Positions 15,964 through 20,259 of a stretch of DNA of 20,259 nucleotides are shown here, piece by piece. The translations under genes were made by a program, and so were the position numbers. Source of the DNA: JAHJQQ01 sp964458835 (GTDB lineage: Bacteria; Pseudomonadota; Gammaproteobacteria; Thiohalobacterales; Thiohalobacteraceae); the NCBI GenBank assembly GCA_964458835.1, contig CAYWKV010000037.1, forward strand, positions 1 to 20,259, in the 5' to 3' direction. The notes under the pieces are model-generated. The model made no database searches, was not told the origin of the DNA, and was given only the letters and a program-made list of their open reading frames with translations. Position 1 is the stretch's first letter; each line of letters begins with the position of its first letter.

Positions 15964-17076
15964 ATGTTTCAGAAATTGCTGATGCTGATCGTAGCGGGCG
16001 CGCTCGCGCTGGGCGTCATTCCCGCCCACGCCGAACGCGTCAAGGACATGGCCAGCGTGGCCGGCGTCCGCAGCAACCAGCTGGTCGGCTACGGTCTGGT
16101 GGTCGGTCTCGACGGCACCGGCGACCAGACCAGTCAGACGCCCTTCACCGTCCAGAGCATCAAGAACATGCTCAACCAGTTCGGCATCACCGTGCCGCCG
16201 AACGTCAATCCGCAGTTGAAGAATGTCGCAGCGGTCTCGGTGAGCGCGAACCTGCCGCCGTTCGCCAAGCCGGGGCAGACCATCGACGTGACCGTGTCTT
16301 CCATCGGCAACGCCAAGAGCCTGCGTGGTGGCACGCTGCTGATGGCACCGCTGCGTGGGGCCGACGGGCAGGTGTATGCCATCGCCCAGGGCAACCTGGT
16401 GGTCGGCGGTCTGACCGCCGGCGGCAATGACGGCTCCAAAGTGACGGTGAACATCCCCAGCGTCGGCCGCGTGCCCAACGGAGCGACCGTCGAGCGCACG
16501 GTCGACAATCCCTTCATGGCCAGCGACAGTATCGTGCTGAACCTGCGGGCTGCGGATTTCACCACCGCCAACCGTCTGGCCGAGTCCATCAACAAGACCA
16601 TGGGCGCGGGTACCGCCCAGCCGCTGGACGCCACCAGCGTGCGCGTCAATGCGCCGCGCGAGCCGGCCCAGCGGGTGGCCTACGTGTCCATGCTGGAGAA
16701 TCTCGAGGTCGAGCCCGGTGAGGCACCCGCGCGGGTGATCGTTAATTCGCGTACCGGCACGGTGGTGATCGGCGCGCATGTGCGCGTGCTGCCGGCGGCG
16801 GTGGCGCACGGCAGCTTGACCGTGACCATCAGCGAGGACGTGCAGGTCAGTCAGCCGGGACCCTTGGCGCGCGCGGGCGAGACGGTCGTGACGCCGTCAT
16901 CCGCCGTCGAGGTCGCCGAGGAGCCGGCGCGCATGTTCATGCTCGAGCCCGGTATCACCCTCAACGACATCGTCGTCGCCGTGAACCGCGTCGGCGCCGC
17001 CCCCAGCGACCTGGTCGCTATTCTCGAAGCCTTGAAGGAGGCGGGCGCGTTGCGGGCGGAGCTCATCGTTCTTTAA
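15964..17076 (+). CDS. flgI: flagellar P-ring protein FlgI
   Basis: A 370-residue periplasmic protein that assembles, with FlgA help, into the P ring in the peptidoglycan layer. The Sec signal peptide MFQKLLMLIVAGALALGVIP ends near AHA (21-23). The mature start ERVKDMASVAGVRSNQLVGYGLVVGLDGTGDQT is diagnostic. SLRGGTLLMAPLRGADGQVYAIAQG, the VNSRTGTVVIGAHVRVLPAAVAHG strand and the C-terminal DIVVAVNRVGAAPSDLVAILEALKEAGALRAELIVL also match. The ATG at 15964 is preferred because GGAG lies six bases upstream; an ATG at 15958 directly abuts the GGAG. REP repeats fill both flanking gaps. Confidence 0.97.
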   Translation: MFQKLLMLIVAGALALGVIPAHAERVKDMASVAGVRSNQLVGYGLVVGLDGTGDQTSQTPFTVQSIKNMLNQFGITVPPNVNPQLKNVAAVSVSANLPPFAKPGQTIDVTVSSIGNAKSLRGGTLLMAPLRGADGQVYAIAQGNLVVGGLTAGGNDGSKVTVNIPSVGRVPNGATVERTVDNPFMASDSIVLNLRAADFTTANRLAESINKTMGAGTAQPLDATSVRVNAPREPAQRVAYVSMLENLEVEPGEAPARVIVNSRTGTVVIGAHVRVLPAAVAHGSLTVTISEDVQVSQPGPLARAGETVVTPSSAVEVAEEPARMFMLEPGITLNDIVVAVNRVGAAPSDLVAILEALKEAGALRAELIVL

Positions 17077-17104
17077 CGTGAAAGAGAGGCTGCCCAAGTG
17101 CGGT

Positions 17105-17207
17105 ATCGCGCCAGGAATGGCGCTCCTACAGGCGAGCGAATCCGGTAGGAGCGGCATTCCTGCCGCGATCAGCAGGTGCGGCATCGCGCCAGGCATGGCG
17201 CTCCTAC
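17105..17207. repeat. REP cluster 3 (three palindromes) between flgI and flgJ
   Basis: Copies lie at 17105-17129 (minus, CGCCA/TGGCG), 17145-17169 (plus, CGGCA/TGCCG) and 17183-17207 (minus, CGCCA/TGGCG with a loop change to TGCC). The last copy ends 13 bp before the flgJ ATG, so a formed hairpin would crowd the ribosome site. Confidence 0.92.
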
Positions 17208-17220
17208 GGCAGGCGTATCC

Positions 17221-18261
17221 ATGACCACGAGCCTCGATCCAACGTTTTATGCCGATCCGCAGGGTCTTGCGCAACTGCGTGCCACGGCGCGCGCGGAGGG
17301 TGCCGACCGCTCGCCGGAGACGCTGCGCGCGGTCGCCGGGCAGTTCGAGGCGCTGTTCGTGCAGATGATGCTGAAGAACATGCGTGCGGCGAGCCTTGGC
17401 GAAGGCGCCTTCGACAGCGAACAGACCCAGTTCTACCAGGGCATGTTCGATCAGCAGATCGCTCTGGAGCTTTCCCGCGGCAAGGGCCTGGGCATCGCCG
17501 ACGTGCTGGTCCGGCAGCTCGGGGGTGCGGCGGCCGATCAGGGACGCTCTGCAGTGAATACCGATCCCTTCGCCGGACCGGTCGCACCGCGCCGCAGGCC
17601 TTCGACGCCCGCAGCGGATGGAGCCGAGGCCGGGCGTGCCGAAGCCGCTGCCGCGCCGGCCGTGCGCGACTGGCGGCCGGCTTCGCGCGATGAATTCGTC
17701 GCCGTCATCTGGCCGCATGCGGAGCAGGCTGCGCAGCGTCTGGGCGTGGACCCACGGGCCATCGTGGCGCAGGCGGCGCTGGAGACCGGCTGGGGTCGGC
17801 ACGTTACGCGCCACCCTGACGGCCGCAGCAGCCACAACCTGTTCGGTATCAAGGCCGACGGCCGCTGGTCGGGGCCGCAGGTCGGGGCGCGGACACTGGA
17901 GTTCCGCGACGGTGCACTGCAGCGGGAGCAGGCCAGCTTCCGGGCCTATGCGTCGCCGGCCGAGAGCGTCGCCGACTATGCCGAGTTCATCAGTGCCAAT
18001 CCGCGCTATCGGGATGCGCTGGCAGCGGGTGACGCAGCCCGCTACCTGGAGGAACTGCAACGCGCCGGTTATGCGACCGATCCTGATTATGCGAGCAAAA
18101 TCATGAGTATCTTCAATCAGGACGACTTTCGGGCAGCCGTGGAGGCAGCTCAATATCGTGCGCCAATGGCCGCTATGCCCGGGGAGGCGGTCGTCACATT
18201 GAACACCCAGGCTTCCCTCGAATCCGCTGACACCGCGACAGACCGCGGCGGAGAGTTCTGA
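17221..18261 (+). CDS. flgJ: flagellar rod cap / peptidoglycan hydrolase FlgJ
   Basis: A 346-residue two-domain protein. The N-terminal rod-cap domain (about 1-100) has AVAGQFEALFVQMMLKNMRAASLGEGAF and FYQGMFDQQIALELSRGKGLGIADVLVRQL. A Pro/Ala-rich linker (about 105-150) leads to a C-terminal glucosaminidase domain (about 155-310). The likely catalytic Glu188 lies in ALETGWGRH, followed by SSHNLFGIKADGRW and AYASPAESVADYAEFISANPRY. It opens the peptidoglycan for the growing rod and caps it. The dual form matches Salmonella and Pseudomonas FlgJ. The ATG at 17221 has only a weak GCAGG-like ribosome site, next to a REP hairpin. The flgJ stop is 2 bp from flgK. Confidence 0.96.
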   Translation: MTTSLDPTFYADPQGLAQLRATARAEGADRSPETLRAVAGQFEALFVQMMLKNMRAASLGEGAFDSEQTQFYQGMFDQQIALELSRGKGLGIADVLVRQLGGAAADQGRSAVNTDPFAGPVAPRRRPSTPAADGAEAGRAEAAAAPAVRDWRPASRDEFVAVIWPHAEQAAQRLGVDPRAIVAQAALETGWGRHVTRHPDGRSSHNLFGIKADGRWSGPQVGARTLEFRDGALQREQASFRAYASPAESVADYAEFISANPRYRDALAAGDAARYLEELQRAGYATDPDYASKIMSIFNQDDFRAAVEAAQYRAPMAAMPGEAVVTLNTQASLESADTATDRGGEF

Positions 18262-18263
18262 TC

Positions 18264-20174
18264 ATGGCCGACATCTTCGGTACGGCGACTTCGGGCCTGC
18301 AGGCTTATCAGCGGGCACTGAGTACCGCCAGCCACAACATCGCCAATGCCAATACCCCGGGCTATAGCCGGCAACGTGTGGAGCTGAGCACGCGGCCACC
18401 GCAGCTGAGCGGCGCGGGCTACGTCGGCAGCGGCGTTCAGGTGGACAGCGTGCGCCGGGTGTATGACCAGTTTCTGACCGACCGCGTGCGCAGTTCGACG
18501 TCGTCGGTCGGTGATCTGCAGACCTTTGCGCAGTTCTCCGGTCGCGTCGCCAATCTGCTCGGCGACGCCGATGCCGGTCTGAACGGCTCCCTGGAAAACT
18601 TCTTCAACGCCGCGCAGGGCGTCGCCAACGACCCGTCCTCCATCCCGGCCCGGCAGCTCATGCTGTCCGAGGCGGAATCGCTCGCGACCCGTTTCCAGTA
18701 TCTGGATGGCCAGGTCGGCGCCATGCGCAAGGAAGTGAACGATCAGCTCGCGACCGTCACCGCGGAAATCAACGGCCTGTCCCGTGCTATCGCGGACATC
18801 AACAAGGACATCGTCGTCGCCACCGGCCGCGCCGGCGGACAGCCGCCGAACGATCTGCTCGATCAGCGCGATCAACTGCTCGAGGAGCTCTCCGGCCTGG
18901 TATCGATCACCACGCTGACGCAGGACGACGGTTCGGTCAACGTGTTCGTCGGCAACGGTCAGGCGCTGGTCACGGGTGGCTCCGCGGCAACCCTCAACAC
19001 GGCCGGCAACGGTTTCGACGTCACTGAAAAGGAGATCGTCTACAGCGTCGGAGGGAGCGCGGTGATCATCACGGACTCCCTGTCGGGCGGCAAGCTCGGC
19101 GGGTTGTTGCGGTTCCGCGAGGAGATTCTCGATCCGGCGCAGAACAGCCTGGGCCGGGTGGCCGTCGTACTGGGGACCGAGTTCAATGCCCAGCACGCCC
19201 AGGGCATGGATCTGGACGGGGTGCTCGGAGGCGCCTTCTTCGATCTAGGGACGCCGCAGGTCAGCGGGTTGTCGACCAATACCGGCACCCTGGGTGTGAC
19301 GTACGACAGCGCGAACATCGCCGAGCTGACTACCCGGGATTACGTCGTGAGCCACAACGGCACGGCCTGGACGCTTGCCGACAGCGAAGGCAATACCGAA
19401 GTCCTGACCGGCGCCGGACCATTCAATGTCCATGGGCTGACGATCGACGTCGGCGCCGCGGTGGCCGGGGACCGCTACCAGATCCGGCCCACCCGCAGCG
19501 CCGGTGAGGACATCGGCCTGGCGATCGGGAACGTGCGCGCCATCGCGGCCGCGGCACCCGTGCGCATCGGCGAGGCCACCACGGCCACGGGCATGCCGGT
19601 CAATACGGGCGATGGCGTCCTGCGGTTCGCCGGCGTGGATGACGGATTCAGTGCAACCAACGTCGCGATCGACCTCAGCTACGATGTGGGTACGGCCACG
19701 TTCAACTATACCGGCTCCAGCAGCGGCAGCTTTGCCTATGATCCGCTCACCGACAGCGGCACCACCTTCAATATCGCCGGTGTGAACTTCACCATCACCG
19801 GCACACCGGCGGACGGTGACGCCTTCACTATCGACACCAACACCAACGGCACCGGCGACAACACCAATGCCCTGGCCCTGGCCGGCCTGCAGACGGCGCT
19901 TACCGTCGAGAACGGTACCACCAACTTTCAGGGCGCCTATGCCCAGATGATCTCCGACGTCGGAACGCGCGCCCGCCAGGCGGAGATCGGCCATACCGCC
20001 CAGCAGGCGCTGCAGCGTCAGGCCGTTTCGGACCGGGCTGCGGTCGCCGGTGTCAATCTGGACGAGGAGGCGGCCAACCTGCTGCGCTTCCAGCAGGCCT
20101 ACCAAGCCATGGCCCAGGTGGTGACGGTGGCCGACTCGATGTTCCAGACACTGTTGAATGCGGTGCGGAGGTAA
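18264..20174 (+). CDS. flgK: hook-filament junction protein FlgK (HAP1)
   Basis: A 636-residue first junction protein between hook and filament, exported with the FlgN chaperone. The N-terminal D0/D1 has MADIFGTATSGLQAYQRALSTASHNIANANTPGYSRQRVEL (1-41), then NFFNAAQGVANDPSSIPARQ (112-131) and DLLDQRDQLLEELSGLVSI (197-215). The C-terminus has VNLDEEAANLLRFQQAYQAMAQVVTVADSMFQTLLNAVRR. It is longer than E. coli FlgK (547). The extra length lies in the exposed middle (about 330-550), where two similar beta modules end in GDRYQI (402-407) and GDAFTI (518-523), suggesting a duplicated surface domain. GGAGAG precedes the start. No sigma28 site was seen in front of it, so it is probably read from the flgB operon. 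Confidence 0.97.
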   Translation: MADIFGTATSGLQAYQRALSTASHNIANANTPGYSRQRVELSTRPPQLSGAGYVGSGVQVDSVRRVYDQFLTDRVRSSTSSVGDLQTFAQFSGRVANLLGDADAGLNGSLENFFNAAQGVANDPSSIPARQLMLSEAESLATRFQYLDGQVGAMRKEVNDQLATVTAEINGLSRAIADINKDIVVATGRAGGQPPNDLLDQRDQLLEELSGLVSITTLTQDDGSVNVFVGNGQALVTGGSAATLNTAGNGFDVTEKEIVYSVGGSAVIITDSLSGGKLGGLLRFREEILDPAQNSLGRVAVVLGTEFNAQHAQGMDLDGVLGGAFFDLGTPQVSGLSTNTGTLGVTYDSANIAELTTRDYVVSHNGTAWTLADSEGNTEVLTGAGPFNVHGLTIDVGAAVAGDRYQIRPTRSAGEDIGLAIGNVRAIAAAAPVRIGEATTATGMPVNTGDGVLRFAGVDDGFSATNVAIDLSYDVGTATFNYTGSSSGSFAYDPLTDSGTTFNIAGVNFTITGTPADGDAFTIDTNTNGTGDNTNALALAGLQTALTVENGTTNFQGAYAQMISDVGTRARQAEIGHTAQQALQRQAVSDRAAVAGVNLDEEAANLLRFQQAYQAMAQVVTVADSMFQTLLNAVRR

Positions 20175-20179
20175 TCGAC

Positions 20180-20259
20180 ATGCGTATCGCCAGTACCCAG
20201 ATCTTCCAGAGCGGGCTCGACGCCATGCTGGATCAGCAGACGCAGCTGTACAAGACCCA
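20180..20259 (+). CDS. flgL: hook-filament junction protein FlgL (HAP3), 5' end only
   Basis: Only the first 26 codons lie in the window: MRIASTQIFQSGLDAMLDQQ, then TQLYKT. This is the typical FlgL N-terminal D0 helix (compare MRISTxxxF...). FlgL is the second junction protein that caps the FlgK layer and receives the flagellin filament. It is 5 bp after flgK with GGAGG in the end of flgK, so the two are translationally coupled. The gene is cut by the window end, not truncated biologically as far as can be seen. Confidence 0.9.
   Translation, partial: MRIASTQIFQSGLDAMLDQQTQLYKT

Noticed and set aside
18150..18263. Late (sigma28) promoter in front of flgK
   Set aside because: I searched for TAAAG/TCAAG with GCCGATA-like spacing in the end of flgJ and found no acceptable match.

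Overview
The window looks like a chromosomal segment of a GC-rich, motile gammaproteobacterium. The gene order flgZ/ycgR-flgN-flgM-flgA // cheV-cheR ... flgBCDEFGHIJKL is the arrangement I know from Pseudomonas and relatives. A denitrification-type cytochrome cd1 and GTAGGAGCG-type REP palindromes suggest an environmental lineage, perhaps near Chromatiales/Ectothiorhodospirales. The genus is inference only.

Positions 1-5152 (all minus strand) hold metabolic and transport genes. From right to left these are an MFS transporter, NADP-type glutamate dehydrogenase (gdhA), an unrecognised 74-residue protein, and a periplasmic NirS-like cytochrome cd1 that carries one haem c domain more than ordinary NirS. 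Positions 5153-5588 have no gene: they hold a degenerate 9-bp tandem repeat (CCACGAAAY), an inverted sequence resembling its left edge, and a rho-independent terminator. The terminator belongs to tRNA-Ala(CGC) at 5589-5664 (minus), which has its own sigma70-like promoter.

Positions 5748-10300 hold flagellar regulation and chemotaxis. On the minus strand are flgA (P-ring chaperone), flgM (anti-sigma28), flgN (export chaperone) and a YcgR/FlgZ PilZ protein. On the plus strand are cheV and cheR. The 146-bp flgA/cheV divide carries a good sigma54 site (GG-N10-GC) facing flgA and a good sigma28 site facing cheV; flgM has an additional sigma28 site of its own. This suggests that early (RpoN) control builds the basal body while late (FliA) control reinforces FlgM and CheV.

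Positions 10301-20259 hold the rod/hook/ring operon flgBCDEFGHIJK and the start of flgL, behind a sigma54 promoter at 10569. Most gene junctions are 2-27 bp. The exceptions are G/H, H/I and I/J, which are 109-144 bp and filled with palindromic repeats. One of these, a 76-bp inverted repeat, runs into the 5' end of flgH and appears to supply the start of its lipoprotein signal peptide. The GTAGGAGCG REPs come in two compensatory stem variants that alternate strictly with orientation in every cluster seen here.

I saw no wholly new gene system. The most unusual items are the double-haem-c cd1 protein, the REP-invaded junctions around flgH-I-J with the repeat-derived flgH start, and the alternating REP variants.
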